From assembly GCF_003149145.1 (NCBI RefSeq), contig NZ_QGDQ01000008.1, forward strand, positions 62,001 through 126,000: 64,000 nt of DNA, read 5' to 3'. Below the pieces are notes generated by a model, which saw nothing but the letters and a program-made list of their open reading frames with translations, was not told where the DNA came from and did no database searches. Positions 17,103-25,548 of the stretch are shown here, piece after piece (the first letter of the stretch is position 1; each line of letters opens with the position of its first letter). The position numbers and the translations under genes were made by a program. Origin of the DNA: Quadrisphaera granulorum. GTDB taxonomy: Bacteria > Actinomycetota > Actinomycetes > Actinomycetales > Quadrisphaeraceae.

Positions 17103-17594
17103 TCAGTGCGGGGGAACGACATCTGGCGTCGAGTCGACGGAGCGGACCCCGCTGGAGGTGAGGGCGGTGCTGACACTCCGCAGGAAGGCGTGGATGACGT
17201 GGCGGTGCTCGTCGTCCAGTGCGTCGAGCACCTCTGCCAGGCGCACGTTGAGTGGCCGGTACATGTCCGTCAACGTCTGCACGGTGCTGCTCGTGATGGT
17301 GATGAGGGATGAGCGGCCGTCGGACGGGTGCGATGAGCGATGCACGTGGCCCCCGCGCTGGAGCCGCTGCAGGGTGGAGGCGAGCGTCGTCGTCGTGATG
17401 CCGGTGCGGTCGGCGAGTTCGGTGGGGGTTGCCGGGCCATGGGCATGGAGCACGTCGAGCACGCTGAGGTCGCGCGGGTTGACCCCCAGAGAGCGAGCGA
17501 CCCGCTCGGTGACCGTGTCCATGTCGATGCGCAGGTCTTGCAGGGCGCGCTGAACGGCGGTCGCGTCCGGCGCCGGGGCGGGTAGCTGCGTCAC
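17103..17594 (-). CDS. MarR-family transcriptional regulator
   Basis: 163 residues from GTG 17594, which overlaps the stop of the reductase gene by 4 bp. The winged HTH is seen at LSVLDVLHAHGPATPTELAD, the recognition helix at GITTTTLASTLQRLQ, and the wing at HVHRSSHPSDGRSSLITI. Helices before and after would form the dimer interface. As second gene of the pair it most likely represses its own operon at the 13-bp-arm palindrome 11 bp upstream of the reductase start. A larger frame extends upstream but lies over the reductase gene and is not used. Confidence 0.88.
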   Translation of the reverse strand: MTQLPAPAPDATAVQRALQDLRIDMDTVTERVARSLGVNPRDLSVLDVLHAHGPATPTELADRTGITTTTLASTLQRLQRGGHVHRSSHPSDGRSSLITITSSTVQTLTDMYRPLNVRLAEVLDALDDEHRHVIHAFLRSVSTALTSSGVRSVDSTPDVVPPH

Positions 17595-18244
17595 CGGCGT
17601 GCGGTGGTGGGTGCTACCGCCTGGTGGACGTGCGCGGTGGCGGGTTCGAGCTCCGCGACCATGGCGGCGGCCAGGTCGATGCGGGCGGTGGACGTCTGAG
17701 TGGGGTGGTCGAGGTCGAGTCGGTAGGTCGACGGCGCGGGCGCGTCGATGAGTCGGCCGGGCAGCATGACCGTCCAGTCGACGTCGGGGCGGTCGCGCAG
17801 CAGCTCCTCCATACGGCGCATGTCGGCGTAGAGACTCCTTCCGATGATGCCGCGCAGGAGCGGGAAGACGACCTTGTCGGCGAGGAACCCGAACGCCGGC
17901 GGCGGGGGATAGGTCAGCCCCGAGCTGACCACGACCAGCCGTCGGCCGTCGCCGACGGCGGTGAGCGCGTCGAGGATGGCTCGGGTTCCGACGGAGTACA
18001 CCGAGATGGGGTGCCGCGAGTAGGCGGTGCCCAGCGCGGAGAGGACGGCGTCGGCGCCGCGGATGGCCTCCTCGACGCCCCGGCCGGTGCTGACATCGGC
18101 GCTGACTGTGGTCAACGACGTCGAGGCTGGCGCGGGCCAGTCGGTGCGACGGCTCGCGGCGCGCACCTCGTGACCGGCTTCCAGGGCCAGTCGGCAGACC
18201 AGCTGACCGGTGGGCCCGCTGGCACCGAACACCGTGACGCGCAT
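17591..18244 (-). CDS. NAD(P)-binding atypical SDR reductase
   Basis: 217 residues. The Rossmann motif is at the very start (VTVFGASGPTGQLVCRLALE), followed by ADVSTGRGVEEAIRGADAVLSALG and the VVSSG / LYADMRRMEELLRD segments of the NAD(P)H-binding (NmrA/SDR_a5) family. The catalytic Tyr-x-x-x-Lys is not evident, as is usual for this group, which act as flavin reductases or redox-sensing proteins. A ribosome site (GGAGGAG) lies just upstream, at the edge of the operator palindrome. Confidence 0.85.
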   Translation of the reverse strand: MRVTVFGASGPTGQLVCRLALEAGHEVRAASRRTDWPAPASTSLTTVSADVSTGRGVEEAIRGADAVLSALGTAYSRHPISVYSVGTRAILDALTAVGDGRRLVVVSSGLTYPPPPAFGFLADKVVFPLLRGIIGRSLYADMRRMEELLRDRPDVDWTVMLPGRLIDAPAPSTYRLDLDHPTQTSTARIDLAAAMVAELEPATAHVHQAVAPTTARR

Positions 18245-18254
18245 GAGGCTCCTC

Positions 18255-18283
18255 CAAGATGCTGCGAATATCGCAGCATCTTG
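18255..18283. promoter_or_regulatory. Palindromic operator of the MarR/reductase operon
   Basis: CAAGATGCTGCGA (18255-18267), a 3-bp centre ATA and the exact complement (18271-18283). It abuts the ribosome site of the minus-strand reductase gene, the place for a repressor site of the co-transcribed MarR protein. Binding is inferred. Confidence 0.7.
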
Positions 18284-18321
18284 CCACTCGATGAAGGGGG
18301 TTGTGGGTGGGCGTGTCGACC

Positions 18322-18372
18322 TTGACTCGACCCCTCAACTCTTATGTACTTCTGTCCCGATACAGAAGTGCA
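18322..18372 (+). promoter_or_regulatory. Promoter with overlapping GntR-type operator
   Basis: TTGACT (18322-18327), 17-bp spacer and TGTACT (18345-18350) form a promoter. A 28-bp palindrome (18345-18372; arms TGTACTTCTG and CAGAAGTGCA, one mismatch, 8-bp centre) covers the -10 and start point. A YtrA-type GntR gene is second in the operon, so self-repression is likely (inference). Confidence 0.65.
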
Positions 18373-18385
18373 AAAGGGGATGAGA

Positions 18386-19285
18386 GTGCTGGATATGGTG
18401 GCTGCTCTGGAAGTGCCGGTGATCTACGCCTCCGGCCTGGCGGGTCTCCTCGCCATCGTGATCGCCGCGCGTCCTCCGCTCTGGAGCGTTGTGGAGAGCT
18501 GGGCTGCCGCTGTCGCCGGCCAGGACGTCGAAGACGTCCGAACCAGCCAGGTTCGAGGCCTCCTGACGCGCACCTGCCTGGTCACGCTGGTGATCTTCGT
18601 GGTGGTCCTCATCCCCGCGCTCGCTGTGCAGCTCAAGGCCGCCGCGCCCGCGTGGGGTCTGGGGCTGGCCGTCCTGCTGGGGGCGGCGACGGGTGCCGAC
18701 GGCGGCCGCACCCGGCGGGTCGACCTGCTGCAGCTGACCACCAGGTCTGCCTCTCGCAGATCCGTGACCGTGCTGGCCAGCGCGGCGGTGGTGATAGCGG
18801 TGGCGACCATGGCGTGGTGGGGAGCGATCACCGCCCACATGGACATGGGCTGGCCCTACAACGGGCCGGACACGGCGATGCCGGAGTCCGAGCAGTGGAT
18901 CCTGCCCGTGACCGCAGGCTGCTCGCTGCTCACCGGCCTCGCTCTGCTGGGCGTAGACCGCAGGATCCGCCTGCGCCGGGCCCTCCCGGGCGTCGAACCC
19001 GCCGTCGACGCCGCACTGCGCGAGGTCAGCCGCCGGCGCGCCCTCCTCGGCGCGGGTGCCGCCCTCGTGACGCTCGCCGCGGTGCTGCTCTCCCTGTCAC
19101 CGACGCTCACCGTGGCCGTCGGCGCGCCCGAGATCCTGAACCCTGTAGTCGGGCAGACCGCCGGGCTCGTGGGGACCGTCGCGGTGGGAGCAGCGATGGT
19201 GTGGCTGACCGTCGGACTGCTGCGCTGGTCGCACCGCGCCAAGGTGCCCGCCGACGCCGACGCTGACGCTGACTCGGAGGTGTGA
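18386..19285 (+). CDS. Membrane protein of a YtrA-type ABC operon
   Basis: About 299 residues with roughly six hydrophobic segments (around residues 12-32, 72-92, 95-110, 140-165, 190-205, 230-250, 260-285 from this start). No enzymatic motif is seen; the acidic tail repeats ADADADAD. The start is uncertain: GTG 18386 lies 6 nt after the ribosome site AAAGGGG; ATG 18380 or 18392 are alternatives. It is first gene of an operon with a GntR regulator 3 bp downstream and an ABC-2 transporter, and may be a sensor or accessory membrane subunit (inference). Confidence 0.7.
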   Translation: MLDMVAALEVPVIYASGLAGLLAIVIAARPPLWSVVESWAAAVAGQDVEDVRTSQVRGLLTRTCLVTLVIFVVVLIPALAVQLKAAAPAWGLGLAVLLGAATGADGGRTRRVDLLQLTTRSASRRSVTVLASAAVVIAVATMAWWGAITAHMDMGWPYNGPDTAMPESEQWILPVTAGCSLLTGLALLGVDRRIRLRRALPGVEPAVDAALREVSRRRALLGAGAALVTLAAVLLSLSPTLTVAVGAPEILNPVVGQTAGLVGTVAVGAAMVWLTVGLLRWSHRAKVPADADADADSEV

Positions 19286-19288
19286 GCT

Positions 19289-19714
19289 GTGCAGCTCCAG
19301 GTCGACGTCCGCAGCCCCACCCCGCACTACGAGCAGATCCGCGCCCAGGTGACTCGGCTGGTGCTCACCGGCGCCCTTCCCGCCGGTACGCGCCTGCCCC
19401 CGATCCGTCAGCTCGCCGGGCACCTGGGCCTGTCCAACGGCGCTGTGGCCAGGGCCTACCGGGAGCTGGAGCGTGAAGGCACCGTCGTCACCGCGGGCAA
19501 GAAGGGGACCATCGTCGCGGACCACCCCACAGGTGCTCCTGAGCAGGACGACGACGTCGGCTCCCCGCTCGCTGCGGAGCGCGAACGGGCGCTGGCCGCT
19601 GCGGCTGCTGAGTACGCCGCCACTGCCCACCGCCTGGGCTGTACCCCCGAGCAGACCCGAGCCGCTCTCGACGCCGTGTTGACCGCCGAGCTCACTGCAG
19701 GCCTGGCACGGTAG
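19289..19714 (+). CDS. GntR-family (YtrA subfamily) regulator
   Basis: 141 residues, the short YtrA form. The HTH is complete: PHYEQIRAQVTRLVLTGALP, TRLPPIRQLAGHLGLSNGAV and ARAYRELEREGTV, followed by a short helical tail only. YtrA-type regulators control ABC transporters answering cell-envelope antibiotics, and the next three genes are such a transporter. GTG 19289 follows the preceding stop by 3 nt. It ends with three TAG codons in a row. Confidence 0.9.
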   Translation: MQLQVDVRSPTPHYEQIRAQVTRLVLTGALPAGTRLPPIRQLAGHLGLSNGAVARAYRELEREGTVVTAGKKGTIVADHPTGAPEQDDDVGSPLAAERERALAAAAAEYAATAHRLGCTPEQTRAALDAVLTAELTAGLAR

Positions 19715-19798
19715 TAGTAGCCCGCTCCCTTCTCCCCTACCTGGACCGCACAGCCACCAGCCGGTGGCTGGCTTTGCCGACCCTTGGAACGGAGCGCC

Positions 19799-20704
19799 AT
19801 GTCCTCCACCGCCACCTCAACCCACGAACCCACCGCGCCGCGACGCCCGGCCCACCTCACCCTCACCTCCCCTCGCAGGGGACTGGCCAGTGACGTGCGC
19901 CGCGAGATCCGCGTTCTGCTGCGCTGGCCTCAGCTGACCCTCGCGGCCGCGGTGGTGGCGTTGCCGAGTGCGGTGGGGCTGCTGTTCGTCGTCCCTGGCT
20001 ACGCGCTCATCGACGAGCTGGACCTGTCCTCGCTGCTCGTCGGAAGCGCCGTCCCGATGGCTTTCCCCTTGCTCGCAGCGGCCTTGGCCGCCCCCTCGAT
20101 GGCCTCAGAACTGCGACACCACTTCCTGGCCAGTACCCGCACTCGCACCCCGGTGCGGCGCTACCTGCTGGCCAAGGTCGTCGCCGGGGGGCTGCTGGGC
20201 TTCGTCGTCTTCGCGCTCGCCGCATTGGTGCCGATCGTCGTCTCCTTCGGCGTGGTCCCTCACATGGGGTTGGTTCAGTTCCACCCTGACACCGTGCTAC
20301 TGACGGCTGAGCAGGTGGTCGGCACCAGGCCCGGTCGCTACACCTTCAGCCAGGTGTTCGCAGCCGGTCCGAGCCTGGGGCCGTGGCTCTACGCCCTCCT
20401 CCACGCCGGCTGGGCCGGGCTCAACGGCGCGCTCTACACGGTGCTGCCCATGGTCCTGCTCGTGGTCCTCCGCAGTCCACTGCTGGCTCTCAGCGCACCG
20501 CTCCTCGGGTACCACCTCGGCTCCTTCGCTACCGCCCTCGCCGGGTGGGACATCTTCGGCCCTCTCACGAGCGTCTTCCCCTTCACCCTCGCGCAGCAGC
20601 CGATGTGGACGGTGCTCGTGCCGTTCACGGTGCTGCTCACGCTGACCGCGGTGCTGCTCGTCTCCGTGCTGCGCAGTGCGCCCCACCGTGACGTGCTCTC
20701 GTGA
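19799..20704 (+). CDS. ABC-2 type transporter permease
   Basis: 301 residues from ATG 19799 (ribosome site GGAG 8 nt before). After a polar head of about 35 residues come six hydrophobic segments, with VGSAVPMAFPLLAAALAAPSMASELRHH and RYLLAKVVAGGLLGFVVF typical of ABC-2 membrane subunits (TSR-RYL.AK step after helix 2). It overlaps the next permease gene by 4 bp. The pair of different permeases plus one ATPase gives a heterodimeric exporter or flippase; cargo unknown. Confidence 0.82.
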   Translation: MSSTATSTHEPTAPRRPAHLTLTSPRRGLASDVRREIRVLLRWPQLTLAAAVVALPSAVGLLFVVPGYALIDELDLSSLLVGSAVPMAFPLLAAALAAPSMASELRHHFLASTRTRTPVRRYLLAKVVAGGLLGFVVFALAALVPIVVSFGVVPHMGLVQFHPDTVLLTAEQVVGTRPGRYTFSQVFAAGPSLGPWLYALLHAGWAGLNGALYTVLPMVLLVVLRSPLLALSAPLLGYHLGSFATALAGWDIFGPLTSVFPFTLAQQPMWTVLVPFTVLLTLTAVLLVSVLRSAPHRDVLS

Positions 20705-22395
20705 GCGGCACTCAGGCTCCGGGGGTCGGCCGCCCGGCGCTGGTGCTGACAGGGCTCCTGCTGGGCACGGTCGCCCTGAGCGCCGGCTCCGGATGGACGG
20801 TGCGACGTGACCTCGAGGGTTTGGTGGGTCGTCAAGGTGGTGACCTCGACGGGTGGGCTGTCTTCCTCAGCTGCCTGGCTGACCCCTACAGCACGATCTT
20901 CGTGTTGCTGCCTGTGGCGGCCGGCCTCGCGGCCGAGCACGTCACCCGCCGTGGTGACCACGCCGAGCTCATCCGCCACGGCTCGCGGGCGCGCTGGCTG
21001 GCATCCACCACCCGCAGCAGCCTGGGCCGCATCGGAGCCCTGGTTTTCGCCTGGACACTGGCGGCGCTCATGCCCACGGCGGGCCTGCCGTGGTTCGCCG
21101 CTTTCCAGCCCACCGCAGGCCAGATGCCGGGGTCGGGGTACCTGCTGCCGCACCTGGCGACCAGCGGCCTGTCCCCGCAGGCCCTCGCTGGGGCAGGGGT
21201 GATCCTGCTGAGCACCGCGTTGCTGACCGGGCAGGTGCTGCTGGCTACCCTCGTCGCCCTGGTCGGGGAGCACCGCCAGCAGGGCGCCCTCGTCGTGGCC
21301 GGCGCGATGGCAGGCCCGGTCGCGATCCTGGTCAACTTCAAGCTCGCGGTGCTGCCCGAGTGGCTTGACCCCGCCTGTTTGCTGCTGCTCACTCCTGCTG
21401 CTCATCTGCCCGGCGGCCCGTGGAGCGCCGTCGCAATCTGGATCCTGCTGGCGGTCTGTTGCTGGGCACTGTTGCGCTGGCAGCACGTGCTGCTCGACAC
21501 GGCCGCGGCCCTGAGCCGCGTGGCCGATCGGCTGCCGCGCGTGCCCTCCGGATGGCTGACCTACGCCGCCGCGGTGGTCCTCGGACTGCTCGGCCTGCGC
21601 ACTGTCGCCGCGTCGTGGCAGCCAGCGACCCCGACGCTGTGGGACTGCTCGGTGACCGCCCTCTACACCGCCTCACCCGAGGGCGCCGGCCCCCTGCTGT
21701 GGGCGTTCTCCTCAATCGCCACCCTCGGCTACGGCTACCTCGTCCTGACCCACCTCGACCGCGCCTTCGGACCCCAGTCCTTGCACGCACTGCTGCGCCA
21801 CGGCACCCCGCGCCGCTGGGTGGCCCGTCAGGTCACCGGCCCCCTGCTGGGCGCAGCAGCGCTCCCCGTCGTCCTTCTCGCCGCGACGACGACACTGCAG
21901 GCGGTACAGATGGCAGCAGCCGGCCAGCCCCTGCGCCTGACCACCGCCGACGGCGCAGCGAGCGAGCTGCTGCCCGGCGTCACCCCCGGCGCGCTGGCCT
22001 ACCAGCTGCTGGTCAACGGAGCGCTGCAGCAGCTCGTCGTCGTCCTCGCCGTCGTCCTGGTCTGCCTGCTCACCGCAGCCAGCGGCTCGGCGCTCAGCAG
22101 CGACACCAGCCGGACCAGCCTGTGGCCGCTGGCGGTGCTCGCCGCGTTCCTGGTCGCCTCTTCACCGGGTATCGCCGACCATGCCGTCCTGCCCGCGGGC
22201 CTGGGCGGCGCCGGACACGCCATCGGCGGGTGGCCCGCGGCGATGGGGCACACCGCCCTGCTCGGCGGCAGCGCGGCGGGGCTGACGGTCGCCGTCGTCG
22301 TCGCCGTGCGGTCCCTCAGGCCCCGTCACCTCTGCTCACCGGACCGCGCGACCGCGACGGCCCTCCACCCCGCCCCTGTCAGGAGCTCCCTGTGA
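20701..22395 (+). CDS. Large membrane subunit of ABC-2 transporter
   Basis: 564 residues with about twelve hydrophobic segments and a duplicated plan: both halves contain a basic step of the type LIRHGSRARWLASTTRSSLGRIGALVF and LLRHGTPRRWVARQVTGPLLGAAAL, the pattern expected at the cytoplasmic face of ABC-2 permeases. It starts and ends in 4-bp overlaps with the neighbouring permease and ATPase genes. No known substrate. Confidence 0.78.
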   Translation: MSGTQAPGVGRPALVLTGLLLGTVALSAGSGWTVRRDLEGLVGRQGGDLDGWAVFLSCLADPYSTIFVLLPVAAGLAAEHVTRRGDHAELIRHGSRARWLASTTRSSLGRIGALVFAWTLAALMPTAGLPWFAAFQPTAGQMPGSGYLLPHLATSGLSPQALAGAGVILLSTALLTGQVLLATLVALVGEHRQQGALVVAGAMAGPVAILVNFKLAVLPEWLDPACLLLLTPAAHLPGGPWSAVAIWILLAVCCWALLRWQHVLLDTAAALSRVADRLPRVPSGWLTYAAAVVLGLLGLRTVAASWQPATPTLWDCSVTALYTASPEGAGPLLWAFSSIATLGYGYLVLTHLDRAFGPQSLHALLRHGTPRRWVARQVTGPLLGAAALPVVLLAATTTLQAVQMAAAGQPLRLTTADGAASELLPGVTPGALAYQLLVNGALQQLVVVLAVVLVCLLTAASGSALSSDTSRTSLWPLAVLAAFLVASSPGIADHAVLPAGLGGAGHAIGGWPAAMGHTALLGGSAAGLTVAVVVAVRSLRPRHLCSPDRATATALHPAPVRSSL

Positions 22396-23039
22396 CCAGC
22401 GACAACGTCATCACCCTGCGCGGCATCACCAAGGCCTACCGCGGCCAGCAGCTCTTCGACGGCCTGGGTGCCGACTTCGGCGCCGGGCGTATCCACGGCA
22501 TCGTCGGTCACAACGGCGCCGGCAAGTCGGTGCTGTTCAAGGTGATCTGCGGGTTCGTGCGCCCCGACGCCGGCACGGTGGAACTCGCCGACGCCCACCG
22601 CCCTGAGCCGGGTGGTTACCCGCGTGACGTCGGCGTCGTCATCGACAGGCCCGGGTACCTACCCGACCGCACCGGGTTCCAGAACCTGCAGCAGCTGGCC
22701 GCGATCCGCGGGGTCATCTCCGCGGAGAAGATCCGCGCCACGATGAGCGAGGTGGGCTTGTCACCGGACCTACGCCAGAAGGTGCGCCACTACTCCCTGG
22801 GCATGAAGCAGAAGCTGGCCCTGGCGCAGGCGGTTATGGAGGACCAGCGCCTGCTGATCCTCGATGAGCCGTTCAACGCCCTCGACCCCGACAGCGTCCA
22901 GGCGATGCATGCGCTGCTGCGCCGCTACCGCGACCAGGGCCGGACGATCCTGTTCACCAGCCACCAGCGCGAGGACATCGAAGCGCTCAGCGACCACGTC
23001 TACCTGCTGAATCGCCAGCGCCTGGAGCGGACGCGCTGA
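22392..23039 (+). CDS. ABC transporter ATP-binding protein
   Basis: 215 residues. Walker A GHNGAGKS, Q-loop region, a variant signature YSLGMKQKLALAQAV in place of LSGGQ, Walker B LLILDEP, D-loop NALDPDS and H-loop FTSHQ are all visible. The LGMKQ signature is that of ABC-2 exporters of the bacitracin/antibiotic type. GTG 22392 overlaps the permease stop. It powers the two permeases before it. Confidence 0.92.
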   Translation: MTSDNVITLRGITKAYRGQQLFDGLGADFGAGRIHGIVGHNGAGKSVLFKVICGFVRPDAGTVELADAHRPEPGGYPRDVGVVIDRPGYLPDRTGFQNLQQLAAIRGVISAEKIRATMSEVGLSPDLRQKVRHYSLGMKQKLALAQAVMEDQRLLILDEPFNALDPDSVQAMHALLRRYRDQGRTILFTSHQREDIEALSDHVYLLNRQRLERTR

Positions 23040-23096
23040 GGCCACACAGAACACCGAAGATGACGGCCTGTCGGTGGCGGGGTGCAGGATCACTCC

Positions 23097-23654
23097 GTGT
23101 CCTCAGCCGCCGACAACGCCTATTGGGGCGACTTCGGCGAGCAGTGGGTACAGGTGGTGGCCTCGGGAGCTAAGATCCTCCACGGTCGGCCGCTCACGCT
23201 GGACTTCGAGAAGGCCGACGTCGAGCTGGTCCTGAGAGAGCTGACACCTGGCACGGCCTATCCGACCGTCAAGGCTCAGGTGAAGACGACAGTCACCGCT
23301 CGGATGACCGACGCTGGCGACCTCGTCTACGACCTCGACGTGACGACGTACGAGCTCCTGAGAAGGACTGACCACGCTGTGCGCCGCGTGCTGGTGGTCG
23401 TGTCCCTGCCGGAAGGCGAGGCAGCCAAAGTTCGCGTCACCGAGGACGGGACCCTGCTCGTGGGGAGGGCTCATTGGATCTCACTTGAAGGTGCGCCCCC
23501 GACGACCAACACCTCCACCGTCAGCGTGACACTGCCTGCCTCGCAGGCCGTCGATCCGGAGGGACTGCGAAGGTTGCTGTTGCAGCACGGCGTGCGGACA
23601 CCGACCCCCGTCGCCGATGTCGACCCGTGGAGTGGAGGTGCCGACGATGTCTGA
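23097..23654 (+). CDS. DUF4365-like, PD-(D/E)xK nuclease-type protein
   Basis: 185 residues from GTG 23097 (GTG 23082 would add five). The N-terminal half matches the DUF4365 pattern: GDFGEQWVQ, then D41 in KADVELVL and Q61-V-K63 in TVKAQVKTT, followed by YDLDVTTYELLRR and RRVLVVVSLP. E15-D41-QxK is the spacing of a restriction-endonuclease-like active site (established for related folds; not proved here). It overlaps by 8 bp the unknown gene at 23647, so they are made together. No methylase or helicase is nearby. Confidence 0.72.
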   Translation: MSSAADNAYWGDFGEQWVQVVASGAKILHGRPLTLDFEKADVELVLRELTPGTAYPTVKAQVKTTVTARMTDAGDLVYDLDVTTYELLRRTDHAVRRVLVVVSLPEGEAAKVRVTEDGTLLVGRAHWISLEGAPPTTNTSTVSVTLPASQAVDPEGLRRLLLQHGVRTPTPVADVDPWSGGADDV

Positions 23655-24780
23655 GGTCTCGCAGGGGTTTGAGGCACTCGTCCGCTACCTCAAGCGCACC
23701 TCGTGGCGCCCCGTCGATGCCGACCACCGCACCTCGCTCTGGCTGCCACCGGAAGCCGTGACGGAGCAGCACGGTCTGCAGGCCGTCCTTCCCGCGGATC
23801 CGTCGATGACGGATGCGTCAGAGCTCATCGAGAAGTCGCTGAAGGTCGTCGCGTGGGCTGAGAAGCGCGGCCTCGACGAGGTCCGCCACGACGTCGTCAC
23901 CGGTGGCGCCGACCGCCTCTCCGTCCGCCTGCCTGCCGATGCCTTCGACGGTCAGGTCTCCCTGGCAACGGCACCGGACCTCCTGGTCGCGGTCCGCAAC
24001 CTCGTGGTCGGCGCTGCGGTTGGGGTGGAGACCGAAGACCCGTTGGTGCTGCCGCCTCGCCGCCCGCAACACGTCGAGGCCTACGTCAGCCGCGCTCAGG
24101 TCAGCACACGGCCCGGCAGCTTCGTCGTCGACGTCGAACTGCCGGGTGATGAACTCTCCGCAGACGCGCTAGAGCTGGAAGCTGGCACCCCGCTCGGCCG
24201 TCGTATCACCGACCGGGTGCGGGCGGTTGCCACCGGGGCAACGGCTCTCGCTGCGCAGATCGGTGACGGAGACCGCGACGTGACGCAGTTTGCGCAGAGC
24301 GCGGCGGTGACAGGCAACGCGACCGAGCTTGATGCCCTCGCGCAGCTCGGCCGAGGCCAGGGCCGAGCCCACCGCTACCAGCTTCGCGTCGCGCAGACCC
24401 CGCTGTGGGGGAAAGAAGCGGTGCGGCCCTCCGTGCTCACGATCACGCCTGCGCACCAGGCAGTGCTCGCTGAGGCCGCAACCTACCTGCGCGAGCGCCG
24501 ATCTCGTGACGGTGTGACGGTCACAGGCCTCGTCGTCCGGCTCGCACGCTCGGGAGCTCACGGCGCGGGGGATGTGACAGTGGAGGGCGTCGATGACGAC
24601 AGCGGCGTCACCCGGCGCTATGCCGTCAACCTGTCCGAGGACGACTACGCTGACGCGCTCCGCGCACACCGGGAGGGGTATCGCGTCGTCGTCGTGGGTG
24701 ACTTGGACGTGCGGGGCACTCGCCTGACGTTGCGGCGCATCAAGAGCTTCGACGTGCTCGCAGACCCCTCCGCCGTCTGA
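23647..24780 (+). CDS. Unknown protein paired with the DUF4365 gene
   Basis: 377 residues. I recognise no family with confidence. The N-terminal 90 residues are acidic with SLWLPPEAVTEQHGLQAVLP; the middle has long beta-rich stretches; the C-terminus (TVTGLVVRLARSGAHGAGDV, NLSEDDYADALRAHREGYRV, LRRIKSFDVL) looks like a beta-barrel/OB-type domain. No signal peptide or membrane segment. The 8-bp overlap with the nuclease-like gene suggests the two products work as a pair, perhaps as binding subunit and effector (inference). Confidence 0.7.
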   Translation: MSEVSQGFEALVRYLKRTSWRPVDADHRTSLWLPPEAVTEQHGLQAVLPADPSMTDASELIEKSLKVVAWAEKRGLDEVRHDVVTGGADRLSVRLPADAFDGQVSLATAPDLLVAVRNLVVGAAVGVETEDPLVLPPRRPQHVEAYVSRAQVSTRPGSFVVDVELPGDELSADALELEAGTPLGRRITDRVRAVATGATALAAQIGDGDRDVTQFAQSAAVTGNATELDALAQLGRGQGRAHRYQLRVAQTPLWGKEAVRPSVLTITPAHQAVLAEAATYLRERRSRDGVTVTGLVVRLARSGAHGAGDVTVEGVDDDSGVTRRYAVNLSEDDYADALRAHREGYRVVVVGDLDVRGTRLTLRRIKSFDVLADPSAV

Positions 24781-24794
24781 CGACCGCTTCACGT

Positions 24795-24986
24795 TCAGCC
24801 GCTGACGAAGGGGCCGTCCCAGTTCTCGTCGCCCCGCGCCCGTGGCGGCCGCGGCGATGTTGCAGGGCGGGCCTCGGCGTCGTCGTCGTGGTGCACACAC
24901 CTGTGGATCTGCTCAGCGACGGCGGGATTGTGCGACCAGAGGCCGCCTCCAAAGCCGGTGACGCGACGCCGGTAAGAGGAGGGCAT
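24795..24986 (-). CDS. Possible small hypothetical protein
   Basis: 63 residues from ATG 24986 (MPSSYRRRVTGFGGGLWSHN...). Third-position GC is high and composition is protein-like, but no homologue is recalled and the ribosome site is weak. It occupies the gap between the unknown protein and the sigma factor. It may be a chance frame. Confidence 0.35.
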   Translation of the reverse strand: MPSSYRRRVTGFGGGLWSHNPAVAEQIHRCVHHDDDAEARPATSPRPPRARGDENWDGPFVSG

Positions 24987-25029
24987 CTGGCGGACAGATG
25001 AGGGTGTGCAGACCAGAGCGGAGGTGCTA

Positions 25030-25548
25030 GTGAGTCGCAGCAGCGACCCCGAGGTGACCTTCGCCGCGTTCTACCGCCAGCACTACCCGGCGGTGCTGGC
25101 GTACGCGCGGCGTCGCGCGGTGGAGCACGTGGCCCGTGACGTCACCGCCGAGGTGTTCACCACCGCCTGGCGACGCCGCGACATCGCCGAGCAGCGCGGC
25201 CTGCCGTGGCTGTACGCCACCGCGGCCCTGGTGCTGCGCAACCACCAGCGCAGCGAGCGCCGCGCTGCCGCCGCGGCCGACCGGCTCAGCGAGCACCCAC
25301 CACCCGCCCCAGACGACCACGCGACCGATCACGCCGCCCGCGACTCCGTGCGCCGCGCCCTCGCGCAACTGTCCGACGCCGACCGCGAGGTGCTCGCGCT
25401 CATCGCCTGGGAGGAGCTCGACGTCCCCGCCGCCGCCCGCGTCATGGGCTGCTCCACCCCCACCGCCCATGTGCGACTGCACCGGGCGCGCAAGCGACTC
25501 CGCGCCGCCCTCGAGCAGATCGAGAGCCACGAGCAGGAGGAGGACTGA
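25030..25548 (+). CDS. ECF-type RNA polymerase sigma factor
   Basis: 172 residues from GTG 25030, which has the ribosome site GGAGGT 5 nt before it. Region 2: FAAFYRQHYPAVLAYARRR, ARDVTAEVFTTAWRRR, LPWLYATAALVLRNHQRSER. Region 4: LSDADREVLALIAWEELDVP and MGCSTPTAHVRLHRARKRLR. This is a group-4 (ECF) factor of SigE-like type. The next gene, overlapping by one base (TGATG), encodes a single-span membrane protein that is the likely anti-sigma partner. Confidence 0.9.
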   Translation: MSRSSDPEVTFAAFYRQHYPAVLAYARRRAVEHVARDVTAEVFTTAWRRRDIAEQRGLPWLYATAALVLRNHQRSERRAAAAADRLSEHPPPAPDDHATDHAARDSVRRALAQLSDADREVLALIAWEELDVPAAARVMGCSTPTAHVRLHRARKRLRAALEQIESHEQEED

